64,000 nucleotides of DNA, taken from assembly GCA_037367405.1 (NCBI GenBank), contig JAZKJV010009774.1:819765-883764 (forward strand), in the 5' to 3' direction. This document shows positions 10,881 to 28,337 of this stretch, piece by piece (the stretch's first letter is position 1; each line of letters starts with the position of its first letter). Both the position numbers and the translations under genes were made by a program. This DNA is from Ottelia alismoides (lineage: Eukaryota; Streptophyta; Magnoliopsida; Alismatales; Hydrocharitaceae). The notes beneath the pieces are model-generated. The model made no database searches. It saw only the letters and a program-made list of their open reading frames with translations, and was not told the DNA's origin.

Positions 10881-11672
10881 CTCAAGGGCCTAGATTTTTC
10901 ACAATCAACCATTATCTGATCCCTTCGACATGGTTTGATCTCTACGCACGTAAATATCTCTCTATACTCGTGCATGTAGCAAGCACCGCTGTCAGCTGTT
11001 ATTGCAATTGGTTATAGCAGTGTGCGGCCACTGGTGGCAAGAGCCTTGGACAAAAGATCCTCACTCGGATGCAAATCAAACGGGAAAGATCTTATCCCTC
11101 AAGCATTTATTGACTTCCAAATTTTATTTTGTGGTATTTGGTGGTTATGACGGTGCTGATCTAGGATCCTCATTTTGATTCTGATTTGGAAGAAAAAGAA
11201 ATGTTTTATTGAGCGATGAACCCTAGGTGCTCTTCTACCGGAGAAGAGATGTCTAGGTTTCCAATATAAGATTACATAAGAGGTCCAATGGGAAAATAAA
11301 ATAAACATTAAATATGTGAATGCTGACAATTGCTGCCCAATTGCTCGGTGGATCAAACTCCAGTCCGCAAGTTGCTCCTACTTACTAGTATGATCTAAAA
11401 AGTTGTCATCGTCATCATCAACCAGAGGAGCATGCATTGCAAGAGATGGTCTTGCGAGTGAGTTTTCAATTTATCTAAGCTGAAGATGGTATGATCGAGC
11501 ATGAGTGAGTGTAAGTGAAGGGTTGATTCATTTGGGTAATCAGATCTTGTGGAAAGATCCATCTATGTATTATGCAGTCATGTTTTCCGTTCCATATTGC
11601 CTATAGTAAGTAGTACTCAGAATTGGTTGTTAGTGGAGCCTTGTGCAGGGCCTTGTACTGTAGGCTTCTGCG
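10881..11672. other. Unassigned DNA upstream of the LINE insertion
   Basis: Only short ORFs without recognisable similarity are present. I looked here for the missing N-terminal exons of ALG6 and did not find their conserved motifs. Confidence 0.5.
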
Positions 11673-11687
11673 AGGAGATCAATACAT
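11673..11687 (+). repeat. Target-site duplication, left (LINE copy 1)
   Basis: AGGAGATCAATACAT here is repeated exactly at 17423-17437. The two copies bracket the LINE, and the left one directly abuts its poly(A) tail, seen as a T run on the plus strand. Confidence 0.9.
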
Positions 11688-11854
11688 TTTTTTTTGAAAC
11701 CAAAAACGTTTCGGGGGAAGCACACCATGGTGTTCGCCCCAAATTTTATTAAAAAGCAGCGAAGAAGAGGAGGAGGAAGAGGACAAATACAAACACCAAG
11801 GATCGAGAGGATCCCATCCCCAAACCAAAAGACGAACATCACACGGCCGTAGCA

Positions 11855-14800
11855 CTACAAGAGGAGCCAGTCAATCAAAAGCATATCCACATGTGCTAAG
11901 ACATTCTCCTTGTAGAACCTTTGACCTTTGAAAATCTTCGCGTTCCTGGCGAGCCAAAGCGCCCAAATGCAAGCGAATGGGCGAAGCAACTCCCTTCTTG
12001 GTCGATCAGCATTTGAGCGCAAAGAGTCCCAAAACGAGTCTGCCGAGGAAGCGTTAACCCAAGCCACGCCAACGTCCTCCCAGATCGAGGCAGAACACGG
12101 ACAACAGAAGAAGAGGTGCTGCAAAGTCTCCCCCTCGCCATCACATAAAACACAGACCAGGGAGTCAACCCCCGAGAGAAATCTCACACATCTATCTCGC
12201 GTGAGGATCCTCCCACGCCTCAGAAGCCAAAGGAAGAAGATCACCTTCTCCGGCAACTTTATGCGCCACAACCAGCCAAGATCTTTGCAAAGGATGTCTC
12301 GGACAGGGGTGTGTTGTTGCGAAAGCAACCTGAACACCCGTCTCGAAGAGAAGGCGCCGTCGCGCCATACCCAGTGGTCCCTGCCCGTGGATGGCTTCGG
12401 CGCCTCCCTAAGCCGCCGCCAAAGGTTCAACAGATCTTCAAAACGCTCGTCAGAAAGATTTCCAGCAAAGGAAGGGAACCGGTCCTCCCCGCTCCAGGCC
12501 GAAGCCACCGACGCACTAGAATCTGAAGCCAACGCACAGAGCCGAGGAAAAGAGCTACCGAGGGTGGTATCTCCCGCCCAGGCGTCGCGCCAAAACAGAA
12601 AAGAGGTGCCATCCCCCAATGTCGGCTGGAACAGATGAGAGAATCGCCTAACCGCCGATGCAATCCCCTTCCAAAAAGGGGTTCCATTGCGCAAAGAGAT
12701 AGCGTCCCGCAGCATGTCCACCCCAATCGAAAGAACCTCCCGCAGCATGGAGGGAAAGAACCCGCCGTCGTTACCCCAAAGCTTGTTGACCCATTTAAGC
12801 ATCAGTGCGTCGTTGACAAGATCTAGCCTCCGAATGCCGAGCCCCCCATCGCACTTCCTTTTCGCCACCTCCTTCCAAGCCACAAGATGAAGGCCCCGCG
12901 ACTCGGGACCCCTCTTTCCCAAAGAAACCTCCGCATAAGGCCCTCCAGCCTCCTTTTGATCCCCACCGGCAAAGCCCAATTTGAGAGAAAATAGATGGGA
13001 ATAGAGGCCAGGACCGACCTAATAAGCACTAGTCGGCCTCCACGGGAAAGCATGGCCGCGCTCCAACCAACAAGCCTTCTCTCCGCCTTGTCCATCACCC
13101 CTTTCCAATGCGTCAATCTCGACCTTCTCGCACCCAGCGGCAGACCCAGATAATCAATTGGGAGAGAAGACGGGGGGCATCCCAGAAGCACGCTGCACGA
13201 CGCCGCAGACCGATCCATCCCACGCGAAAGTGATCATCTTTGATTTGGATTGGTTAATCCGGAGCCCCGAGAGCTCCGAAAAGATGGACATAGTCACCGC
13301 CATCCCTCTGACCTCATCCAAACCCCCCTCGATGAATGCGATGGTGTCGTCCGCATATTGGAGGTTGGAGTATTATTGAAGTTGCAGTAGAACCCCGAGG
13401 ATAGGCCACGCGAGATCACCCTAGCCGCCATCCTCGGAAGAACATCAGCGACAATCACGAATAACATGGGTGCCAAAGGGCACCCCTGCCTAACACCCCT
13501 CCTGGGCTGAAAGCGACTCCCGACGAAGCGGCCATTAAGCAGGATAGAGAAGGATGCCGTGGTAACACAGCGGCGCATCCAAGAGATCCAGATATTTGGA
13601 AAAACCACGAGCCCGTAGCACCGACCAGAGGAACCCCCAGTCCAAGGAGTCGTAAGCCTTCGCGAAGTCTACCTTCCAAAGAACGCCCCGCTTCCCGCGC
13701 CGCACCCAGCTGGCGACCATCTCGGATGCGAGCGCCGTGACATCAGAAATCTGGCGACCAGGGATGAACGCCACCTGCGAGGGATGAATGAGATCATCCA
13801 GCACCACCGCAAGTCTTCTCGCCAGCACTTTCGCAACAATCAGATATAAAGCATTTGAAATAGCAATTGGTCGATATTCTTCAATGGAATGAGGAGAACG
13901 AGATTTAGGGATAAGAACAATAAGGGCCCTATTGATTCCATCGAAGCCCGCGTTCCCAGCACAGAACTCCGCCACCACCTCACAGACCTCGGTCCCCACC
14001 ACCTCCCAGAAGTCTTTGTAAAAAGCAATCGGGAAGCCGTCGGGACCGGGCGAGGCATCCGCATTAAGGTCCCAGACAGCACCCTTGACCTCGGCAATGG
14101 AGATCGTCTTAATCAGCTCCTCACAACGCGCGGACGAGAGCCTCGAGACATCCTCCCCCAGCCAGCTCCACCGACGAGGCGAAAGAACCGAAGAGAAATC
14201 CCTGAAGTAGTTGGCCACCGCAGTCCCAATCGCCTCCTCGCCCTCCACCTCGCGACCCCCGATCGACATCGAAAGAATGAAGCTTGACCTCCTCCTATCA
14301 GAAGCAATCCTGTGGAAGAAGGAAGAGTTTACGTCTCCTTCCTTGAGCCATTTCAACTTCGCCCGCTGGCGCCACTCCACCACCCTTTTCCTTTCCTCTC
14401 TTTCGACCGCAGCCACCGCCGCCTTCCTGGAGGTCAACTCCTCCGCGCAGAGCTCCCTCAGCCCCTCCAAGGCATCCAGCTCGGCAACGACGGCCTCCGC
14501 CTCCTTCATAGCTGATAACCTAGCTTCCCACGATCTTTTCTTGAACCGGGAAAGAACGCCTCTAAGACGCTCGAGCTTCTTCCGAAACCGCACCACCGCC
14601 GACCGACCCTCGCAAGGCATCTCCCAAGAGGACACGATCTCACGGAATTCCTCCTCAATCAGCCAGCACCTTTCGTATTTGAAGAACCCTCCCACCGAAG
14701 GCGACAATTCAGATTCCCAAGTGATTGGGGTGTGGTCGGAGAAAGCGCGCGGTCGAGAGAGGACCATCGCCAATGGGAAGAGCTCCATAAAAGCCGTCGA

Positions 14801-15403
14801 CGCGAGAAACCTGTCAATGCAAGATTTCGATGAAGAATTCCTCCAAGTGAACCTTATGTCCGATGCCGTTAAGTCTTGCAAGGCCAGATCGCTCACGAAA
14901 TCCGCGAAATCCGCCGAGCCCGGGTCAGAACCACCCCTGGACCGAGGCCTATCCGACAATCGCAACGTGACATTAAAATCTCCCCCAATAAGCCAAGGCA
15001 CACCCACGTTGACCAACGAGATGCTATGAAGCTCCTCCCAAAGTTCCTTCCTGCAAGCAGCATCACAAGGGCCGTAGGCGCATGATAAAATGAACGACCG
15101 AGAGTCCTCCTTCCTGGTGAGCAGGACGGAGAGAGAGTGGTTGCCCTTCACCTCGGAGACAAGGGAGAACCGAGCTGACTTCCAAGCGATAAGCAAACCG
15201 CCAGCAGACCCAGAAGCGGGAAGATCGGAGAACTCATCAAGATCCCCCGCCGCAAGAGAGCGCCAAACATCGCAATCCAGAGAGTTCAACTTGGTTTCCT
15301 GCAGGAGAACCGCGTCGCACCCCCATTCTCTGAATCTGGACCCCAAGATCTTCCTCTTAGCCGCATCCCCCAACCCCCTAACATTCCAGGAGAGAATCTT
15401 CAT
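11855..15403 (-). pseudogene. LINE ORF2 (endonuclease-reverse transcriptase), four frameshifts
   Basis: The product would nick target DNA and reverse-transcribe the LINE RNA. The N-terminal endonuclease (MKILSWNVRGLG) and the first RT blocks are open from 15403 to about 13604. There copy 1 has five A instead of the four in copy 2. Further one-base differences from copy 2 occur near 13360 (GGAGGTTGG, one G fewer), 13205 (GATCCATCC, one C more) and 12919 (TTTCCCAAAG, one C fewer). The remaining protein is spread over the frames 13294-13608, 12823-13218 and 11855-12979. The last of these carries the C-terminal Zn-finger region. All four changes are single-base length changes, three of them in homopolymers, which is also the typical long-read error pattern. 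Confidence 0.9.
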
Positions 15404-17397
15404 TTAGAAACCATCTTGAAGCCCCGTACAGGCACCACTCCCGCAGCTTCCGCCACCGCCTCCTCGAAGGACTGGCAAGAGTGGTGTTCCCTTGATCGCA
15501 AGCGAGCGCCTCGTCTTCTTCTGTACCGCTTGAAAGATCTCCTCGAAGAGTCGATATCTGAAGCCATATCATCAAGGGACTCCTCAGCGGACGGATTATG
15601 CCCTTGAGAGGCCGCCCCCCGAGACGAAGATTCGGCCAGCGGAGAGAAAGGTTCCGCCTGCTGGTGGAGAATGAGAGGGTCCGACTGTGGGGAGATGAAC
15701 ATCACAGAGGAGAACGCGAAGGCGCCCGGGTCCACCGACATAGGAGGGTCCGCATGCCTCCCCATACCCGAATAAATATCCACTCGACCCGGATCCACAA
15801 AAAGGTCCGCCTTTGGAGGGCTGATCGGGCCAACCGTTGCAACCCGATAACCAGAATGGCGCCCCTGACCGAATGATGGAGAGGCGTTGCGCCCAAGGAA
15901 AGAAACGCCAGGGGAGAAGATCCGAAACTCAGAGCGCTGCGACCCCACCGAGAATGTCAAATCTCCACCGAGAGTCGTGCACCTACCCTCCACGTCAACC
16001 CAACCTCCCGCCACGTCCCCCTGCATATTCCCAAGGGCGGCCACCATGCACCGATTCCATGCGGAGGGATGGGATTCACGTACAATAGCGGGAGAAGGCC
16101 TTACGTAAACATCATAGCAAGGCGCACCCTCCAAAGAAGCATCGAGCTGAGGCGAGAACATCGAGGCGAAATCCCAGGGCGGCTGCCTCTCCTCGGAAAA
16201 CGGAATGACCTCGGTGCCGGTCTCCCCCCCAAGCGCCCCCCGGCCCGGCAAGGAGGGAGGCGGCGGAGGCAGCACCACAGAAAGCTCTATTCTACAAAAG
16301 AATCTCCCCAAATCTAACACCTCGAAGAACACCTGGCCAACTGCCCGGTCGAGGAAACTCTTGGTGCATTCCATTAGAATCTTCGTGATTGAAGGATCTT
16401 CCCCCGGTGCTAATCCATCATTGGTAACTGCCAGCACCTCACCCCATCTTCTCAGCGGTCGACGAAGGCGATGAACGGATCTGGACAAGAAGGGGACCCC
16501 CCTGACCTCAGCCACACAAACCTCCAGGTCGGAGCAAGCACCTTCAGCAAAACGTAAATCCCTCCAAACGATGCCTCCATGAGGCCCCGCATGAATCAAA
16601 CGGGACCGCTGGTCCAAACTAAGGCCCCGAACGGCGCATCTTTTCGATCCCATCAAGAACAGGTCCCCCGAGAAGCTCGGCCCCAGAAGGTCGACGAGAA
16701 TGCTCTTCACCTCCTCAAAAGACAAGCACTTGTTCAGGAAGACCCCTACCAACACCCGGCCATGAACCTCGCCACGCGCTTCAACAGCCCCCCCTTCCGA
16801 GAAACCTGCACCTCCCGCCACCCTGGACCCCTTCGACGTTGAACCCCCAGCAACATGCACCTCCCTGGACGTGGACGCTGCATGGGAGTTAGGCTCCTGC
16901 TTCCCACTCCTCCCACCAAGGTCCGGAGAGGAGCGCGCCCCCCCTGCGACCACCTGCGCGAAAGACCTGGTTGCACCAACCGAGCAAAACCCTTTTGCAT
17001 GTGACCCCTTCGAACCACCATCAACCCCTCTTGCAAGCCGACCACCAAGAGAGAGACCACCGACAGTCCCCCTGGAACCTGCATCACAGCTCGCTTGCTT
17101 GTGCCCCAGGCCGCCGCAGGCAAAGCACCGAGGCCTCGCAGCGCAAACCGAAGCCAGGTGACCCCTCACCCCGCACCTTCAGCACACACGACCCTGCTTC
17201 TTGCGAGAGACCGTCACCCAACCTGCATCATGAAGGAGCTTCTCCTCCCCTTCAGCAGCAACGAACTGGGGGCTGGATTCCTGCCGACTTGACGCGCAGC
17301 CCCTCTCCTTCACCCGCTCGGGTGGAGTGAACCTCCGAGAGTCATGCGCGATCGCCTTTCCAGTCGCCTTCCGAGTCGCCTTCCGAGTCGCCTCCAT
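15400..17397 (-). pseudogene. LINE ORF1 (nucleic-acid-binding), in-frame TGA in the first zinc knuckle
   Basis: ORF1 starts at ATG 17397 (MEATRKATRKATGKA) or possibly at 17415, close to the element's 5' end. After a basic N-terminus it reaches C-stop-RCGVRGHLASVC, a CCHC zinc knuckle whose second residue is a TGA (17181-17179). The usual aromatic residue there would be one base away (TGG). A second knuckle, CFACGGLGHKQASC, follows in the same frame. A long glycine/serine-rich region and a segment like the RNA-binding domain of plant LINE ORF1 proteins complete the 589-codon downstream part. The stop codon of ORF1 overlaps the ATG of ORF2 (ATGA). The same TGA occurs in copy 2, so it predates the duplication. 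Confidence 0.85.
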
Positions 17398-17422
17398 CCC
17401 TCCGAACCTTCCCATACATATC

Positions 17423-17437
17423 AGGAGATCAATACAT
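17423..17437 (+). repeat. Target-site duplication, right (LINE copy 1)
   Basis: This is an exact repeat of AGGAGATCAATACAT at 11673-11687, at the 5' side of the minus-strand LINE. Confidence 0.9.
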
Positions 17438-17876
17438 AGAACATAGCTATCAGGCTGCTTCTCCATCGAGTTTGACAGTCAACCCGAACCGTCTTGGATC
17501 ATGTAATCCAAGTTTTGATATTATGTCTGCTATATTTTTTTGTACAAATTATCTTTTCAATAGGATGAAGTGAACAAGTTGCCTGCAGTGATGGAGTTCA
17601 TTCTTTTCATAATATAATGGTTGGGTGACTTGGGTCATTGGTGCCATTTGCAAGATAATACAGGGAGGTGCCACCATTTGAGCTTGATCAGTAAGTAGTT
17701 CATTCAAAATGCTTATCCTAGAAAAACAAGAAGAAAATAAAGCAACAAGATAAATAAGTTATTTATTAGCTTTCATCACGAGTCCAATGAGTTATTCTGC
17801 ACCCAGAAATAATCAATATTGTTTGCTTGTTATAGCAATTCTACTGACAAGTTTTTGTTTTCCTATGTTCCTACAG
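17438..17876 (+). other. Presumed intron or upstream sequence of ALG6
   Basis: AT-rich sequence ends in a pyrimidine-rich tract and CTACAG, a good splice acceptor for the exon starting at 17877. I found no coding exon in it. Confidence 0.5.
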
Positions 17877-19136
17877 ATGAGTGCATATTTTGCACCTGCT
17901 TTTCTGAGCTATCTCCTGGGGAAATGTTTCCAGCGAAAGCATCCTATAATTGAGATTTTCAAACTGGGCTTCATAGTCATGGGAACATTTTCTCTTATCT
18001 GGTTGCCTTATTTGAACTCTCTTGAAGACATCATGCAGGTGCACATGCTCAGCCAGCTGGACCTTTTTTTTCTTAATATTTTCAACAGGCTTTTAATGGC
18101 CTACAAAGTGAACCTACTTGCATAGACGGCCCCTTCATGGCATTGGGATGATGATCCGGTCTGCCTTATTTTTTTCCGAAATTTGATGAGTTTAACGTGA
18201 CGATAAAAACATAAATAATGGCTAGTCGACTGGGGTGCATCCGATTCCTCAGTTTTTGAGTCACATTGGCCCCAATGTCTGTCGGAAACGATCTAACATT
18301 CTATCTGTGCATGTACGATGCAGGTTCTCTCCCGGTTGGCTCCATTTGAGAGAGGTTTATACGAGGACTACGTTGCCAACTTTTGGTGTAGCTCTTCAGT
18401 CATCATAAAATGGAAGAAGTTACTAACAGTGCCCTCGCTGAAGATCTTAACTTCCTCTGCAACTATTTTATCATTCTTACCCTCGATGATCCAGCAAATT
18501 AGAAATCCAAGCCATCGTGGTTTTCTTTACTCACTTTTAAACTGTTCGTTCGCATTCTACCTCTTCTCATATCAAGGTACACGACATTTTTCTGCTTTAG
18601 CATTTTGTTTTTATGACTGAATCACGGGCCTTGCTGAAATGGATGAAAAGTAGTTTAGCTATATTTTTACATTTGAAATTTCACTTCACTTGCATTTTTT
18701 TGCAGTTCATGAAAAATCTATTCTGCTGCCCCTATTGCCTGCAAGTCTCCTTGCTCTGGAAGAACCTTTTGTGTTCGGTTGGTTGGTGCACTGGGCATTG
18801 CTGTCAATGTACCCACTTCTCTGCCGTGATGACTTAATTTTGCAGTACATAGCTCTTTTTGCTCTCTTCTTTCTAATTTATTGTCCACCTGATATACCTG
18901 TGCTCAGTGTAAAACTCTCCCCTGCAAAGAAGGCTTTACTGTCTTTAGCCTTGCTATGTTCTCTGTCTCTCCATGTGATATACCTCATCGTCAAGCCTCC
19001 AGAGAGATATCCTTACCTATTCGAGGCACTAATTATGAATCTTTGCTTTTCACAATTTGTAATGCTAGCTATTTATACAAACATTAAGCAGTGGATGTTG
19101 GGTTTCCCTGATGGGAGGGATAAGAAGAGTGTTTGA
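17877..19136 (+). CDS. ALG6: ALG6 alpha-1,3-glucosyltransferase, C-terminal half only (three exons)
   Basis: ALG6 (family GT57) is a multi-spanning ER membrane enzyme. It transfers the first glucose from dolichyl-phosphate glucose to Man9GlcNAc2-PP-dolichol in N-glycan assembly. Three exons are clear. The first is 17877-18038 (starts MSAYFAPAFLSYLLGKC). The second is 18324-18576 (LSRLAPFERGLYEDYVANFW). The third is 18706-19136 (VHEKSILLPLLPASLLALEE up to the stop after GRDKKSV). Donors are GTGCAC and GTACAC, acceptors TGCAG and TTTGCAG, and phases 0 and 1 join without a frame break. The product is about 281 residues against about 500 for the full enzyme. The first half, including the luminal catalytic loop, was not found upstream, where a LINE and repeats lie. 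It is therefore a truncated gene copy, or its 5' exons are displaced. The methionine at 17877 is an internal residue in ALG6, not a start. Confidence 0.88.
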
Positions 19137-19207
19137 GTTTGTACAATTACTTTTATTTGGAGGGAGGTGATGAGAGGATCTGGGTATGCTCTTACATTAG
19201 ATTTGTT

Positions 19208-19267
19208 TGGAAGCAAAGAATCCATGTATCTGACACCACTTAAATTGGGAAAATGCTTTGTTGTTGG
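19208..19267 (+). mobile_element. RTE LINE 3'-tail relic
   Basis: GGAAGCAAAGAATCCATGTA followed by CACTTAAATTGGGAAAATGC and TTTGTTGTTGG resembles the 3' end of the RTE LINE at 3008-3070 (GCGAAGAATCCATGTAGCC, GGGAAAAGGC, TTTGTTGTTG). It is a 5'-truncated remnant of about 60 bp in the 3' flank of ALG6. Confidence 0.65.
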
Positions 19268-20324
19268 TGAGGAAAGTGACCGCAGCCAATGCCTGCCAGT
19301 TCAGAAATTGTACCATTTTGCTTAGTTTCTAGTTTATCTGATGGAATCATGTGCTCCATCGACTCTAGTTGCATTCTAAGATGTTATAAAGCTATTATAT
19401 TTCCATCCTTTTGAGAAGAAATCCATAAGGTTGTACTGCAATAGCCATTTTAATGCCCATGGGCTACTTCAATTTGTTGTAACCAAGTACACATGTCATG
19501 GAAGATATTGCTATGATCTGGCATGCCGTGCAGGTTCAAGAACAGCTGATGGTATATGATGCCCTTGAGGGAAAATGCCTTGCTGGGTGACGCTTTGGTA
19601 TCTCTGTTGGCTGCCAACGTCAAGCCTGGAACTCCCTGCCTCTGGTCCCCAACGAAGCCATCTCTTTGATTGCTTTCAGCATCTTCCGTCATGGCTTCTC
19701 TCTAATTGGACTGCTTATTGTTGACCACCTCCCCTGCCATGATATTCCTCCTCTCATTCCCCTTGTGCTACCTGCCTATTTGTTGGACTCTGTGCACACT
19801 GCCTCAATGGTGCACGAATGCCGGTGCACGTAAAATCTGGTCAAGCAGTGTAGATGATAAAATGAATTTTAAATACCTTGAGAAAATGCTTCCTAGCGAC
19901 TCTCAGGGGTGATTGGTTGCAGGATAGTACTTATGGGATAGATTTCCTACAGCCATGTTTAATAAGAGCAGTGCGTACTGCATAGAATCTGTATCTGTTG
20001 CATATTCTGCTCGCAGCAAATACCTAAAATCACTTCATTTACATTTAATGGAAACTGCAACCATGCATGATAATTTGTGTAGATATTACGAGTGAAGTTT
20101 ATTCCTTCTTCCAATAACTTAGGAGGAGGAAATCGTCATGTTCCAATTTTATGCATGACTAAGGTCATCTGGATCCCCTCTCCAAGATTAAGGGTTGATT
20201 TGCAAAGTTTTTGCTTTTTATCAACCTTATGGTGGTGGATTGAAATGATCGACACAGTCTTTGTTGAGACTTTTGATCTTGCTAACTCAAAAATATCTCA
20301 TTATTGTTGTTCTGGGCATATCTA

Positions 20325-20380
<56 letters not shown>

Positions 20381-21480
20381 TATATTTTAGATGCCACCAA
20401 CAGCATCAGTCTATCTCTGATGTGATTGACGACAACCGCTTCTTTGTAATAAATACCACAAGGGACCTAATGACCATTAGCGAGGGAAAGGCAGACACAC
20501 CACATTCCATTTAGGCACATATCTTTCTTAACGAGAGAAGGAGCCATCACATTCGTATTAAACCTGCGACATATCTTGAAGAGCGTTTCTTCCATGTGCC
20601 TTTCTTCCAGTGTCCAAATCACATTATCAATACCCATGTGAATACTTATTTTGTACCAAACGCATCATTCTTGATTTTCGGTAACCAATCAGCGGGGTAT
20701 AATTTAATGCAAAAAAGATAATTGGTTGACTCTGTCTAATTGCTTCAATTGTTTTATGGACTACTAGTCGGATGGCTATCGAACCCCAGTAATCAATCAT
20801 CTTTTCCATTTATCTCAAGAAAATATTGACACTTACATTAGTTTTCTTCTATAACATGTTCGTTTTGGCGGGGAGGACATCTCAAGTGCCAACTTTTCAT
20901 AGGATGGATGATGAGACCTTTTTTTAAAAATTAAGTTGCATCAAAGGGTAGCTTGGACCAGATCAACTATGATTCAGAGTTCATAGTCAACCACATTGTT
21001 TATATACCTTTAAATTTGAATGTTTGCTGGTTTTCACATGTATAGAATACCAATTCTTTGATAATGAACATGTGGTGATGTATGTCTTGCTCGTGCGAGA
21101 CTCTTTTAAGCGCAATGCCAATTAGTGCATTTGGTGCTATAAACAGTTTTAAAGGAAGACCCTATGTATGTTTACTCTTAAGAGTGCACACCAAGATTCT
21201 TTTTGAGTACACATATCCAACTCAAAAAATAATTCTTATATATCCATCTGCACCATTCATTTAAGTTTTTCTGAAAATTCTTACATAGATGATGTTCTCC
21301 CCTCATTTTTTTTCTTACTACACATATCCAACTGCACCAATCAGTAAATAGTATTTCTGAAAATTCTTAGACATATAACCAGGATAAATCGTGCCTGAAG
21401 AACGTAGTCTTTAAGTGGCACTGTGTTACTCCCAAATCTGTGTAAACAAATGATTCAAGATATGCAGCAATGGAAGTTTC
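19268..21480. other. Spacer between the convergent ALG6 and receptor-kinase genes
   Basis: It contains the likely 3' UTRs of both genes and an (AAT)n microsatellite at 20326-20380. Short ORFs (for example 80 codons on the minus strand at 19450-19692) have no recognisable family. No further gene is supported. Confidence 0.5.
20326..20380 (+). repeat. (AAT)n microsatellite
   Basis: About 18 perfect AAT units. The same run is present in copy 2 at about 54385-54439. Confidence 0.95.
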
Positions 21481-26853
<5,373 letters not shown>

Positions 26854-27672
26854 CTGCGATATGTTTGAAATGGTAGCCCTTAATAAAAAAAATCAACAGA
26901 GAACATGGAGGCATATATGGTGCAGTGTTGCTTCTTTGCATTGTCTAAGAAACTCATCTATTGCAAGAAACACAAAGATGTCCAACATCAAGATTTTATG
27001 GTATATAATTACAACTGTTTTTTCTTCGTTTTTTGATCTTATTGTTTTAGAAAATTACAATATGTGGAAAGATGAATATATTTTTTACAACAAGGGACTT
27101 AATTTTTTTGAACTTTCCGAGGTTGTAAATAGTTAAAAAATTGGTGAATTAAAAGGCTATTCTTTGCCATTTACTCTCCTCTTGTCTATTAATCATACGC
27201 CTAAATATCTTTTTTTTTTATAAAATCTGACAGTTGATATGCATTGAATCCGAGCCATCTATTCTGCTGGAACTAGTTGAAGAACTGTTTCTTTGAACCC
27301 TCCCCAAGAAGGGCGGCGAAGCCCATACCTTATCATACCATACCAACATGGGAGTCTCGCTGACCGGGGTAGATAGCAGGGATGCATCTATGCTCACTTG
27401 TGAGGGTGTGAGGGCAGCACCCCCGACCTGAAATGAAATTCTATTATGGTATTTGGATCCGTTGGTACTGAGTACTTTATAGACTCTTTAGGATTAGGAT
27501 TATCTGTATCATATGTATTTTTCCCTTCTCCACAAATAGTGAAACTGATTGCCAACGCTCCAGGACGTAGCCAAGTTACGGGTGAACTTGTATATCCGTA
27601 AGCATGTGGTTTGCTTGTTCGTGTTTGTGCTTGTTTGCTTCCACTACTCACAACCCTAACACATGGCGAACT
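26854..27672 (-). other. 5' region of the receptor-kinase gene, cut by the gypsy insertion
   Basis: About 820 bp separate the LRR N-cap exon from the start of the gypsy 5' LTR. No clear signal-peptide exon or promoter was found. Directly upstream of the exon the frame stays open and includes a short hydrophobic stretch (CSLLIFFI), which could serve as an N-terminus. Otherwise exon 1 lies beyond the retrotransposon or is lost. Confidence 0.5.
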
Positions 27673-28330
27673 TGTAGCATCCGGTTTCCAATCAAACCTG
27701 AAGTCGTCCGATTTTGGGTCTAATGAACCCAAAAACGTTGTCGGTCAATACTAACCAACCTAAAACGACCAATTGGTAGTAAATCAAAAGTTGTTCGGGG
27801 AAAATCGACCCAGAATCGGTCAATCTGTAACGCGTGCCGTGAAAAGCCGCGACGCAAATTCGGAAACCGCGAAACAAACCGAAACCGTCATTAGATCCGA
27901 TTTGACGATACAAGACCAATGGAATCGACCGTTCGTCAATCGGAGGTCGTTTGATATTTTTAATTCGTAAAATTTAAACTTAAACAAAATCCGTATCCGA
28001 AAATTCGGGTATTCAAAACCCGATCGAAAGTATATCAATATTATACTCAAAACAATCATCGTTTCGATACGATCAATTCGGGATATTACGCGTCGAAATC
28101 CGAGTTCCGATGTGCGCGTATGGTCAGCTTTAAGTAAGTGATAAAAAAATGAATATATAAAATTTATTTCAAAAAGTAGCAGTAGCAGCAGCTACGGCTA
28201 CCCTGTTTCAAAAAAAAAAAAATATTATTTGTTTTTTTTTTTTTTACACTACTCTCCAGCCGTGAAAGGCTCTCTTTCCACTTGGATATAAATTTTTCAC
28301 ACTTGTCAACTTTCCAAGGGTTTCCTTGGC

Positions 28331-28337
28331 TATATAA
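28331..28337 (+). promoter_or_regulatory. TATA box of the gypsy 5' LTR
   Basis: TATATAA in CCTTGGCTATATAACCCC is followed within about 30 bases by a CT-rich stretch typical of LTR transcription starts. It is identical in the 3' LTR (37471-37477) and in copy 2 (62392-62398). Transcription from here would leave a leader of about 3.4 kb before gag. Confidence 0.6.

Larger units (their letters stand above)
11688..17422 (-). mobile_element. L1-type LINE, copy 1 (ORF2 frameshifted)
   Basis: The element is about 5.7 kb and lies on the minus strand between 15-bp target-site duplications (11673-11687 and 17423-17437). Its 3' end has a short UTR with AATAAAATTTGGGGCG and an A tail of about eight bases. 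ORF1 (zinc knuckles) and ORF2 (endonuclease, reverse transcriptase, C-terminal Zn-finger) follow each other with a 4-base ATGA overlap. The first possible ATG is only 7 bases from the 5' boundary, so the element either has almost no 5' UTR or is 5'-truncated. It lies about 440 bp upstream of the ALG6 exons, antisense to them. The counterpart is at 45747-51481. Confidence 0.92.

Noticed and set aside
11928..12638. 236-codon plus-strand ORF (copy at 45987-46697)
   Set aside because: Antisense shadow of the LINE ORF2 C-terminal region.
14211..15029. 272-codon plus-strand ORF (and its copy at 48270-49088)
   Set aside because: It lies antisense to the LINE endonuclease/RT ORF2 and has the composition of a reverse-frame shadow; no domain is visible.
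20440..20830. Possible degraded coding sequence on the minus strand
   Set aside because: Frames are interrupted repeatedly and no domain could be named.
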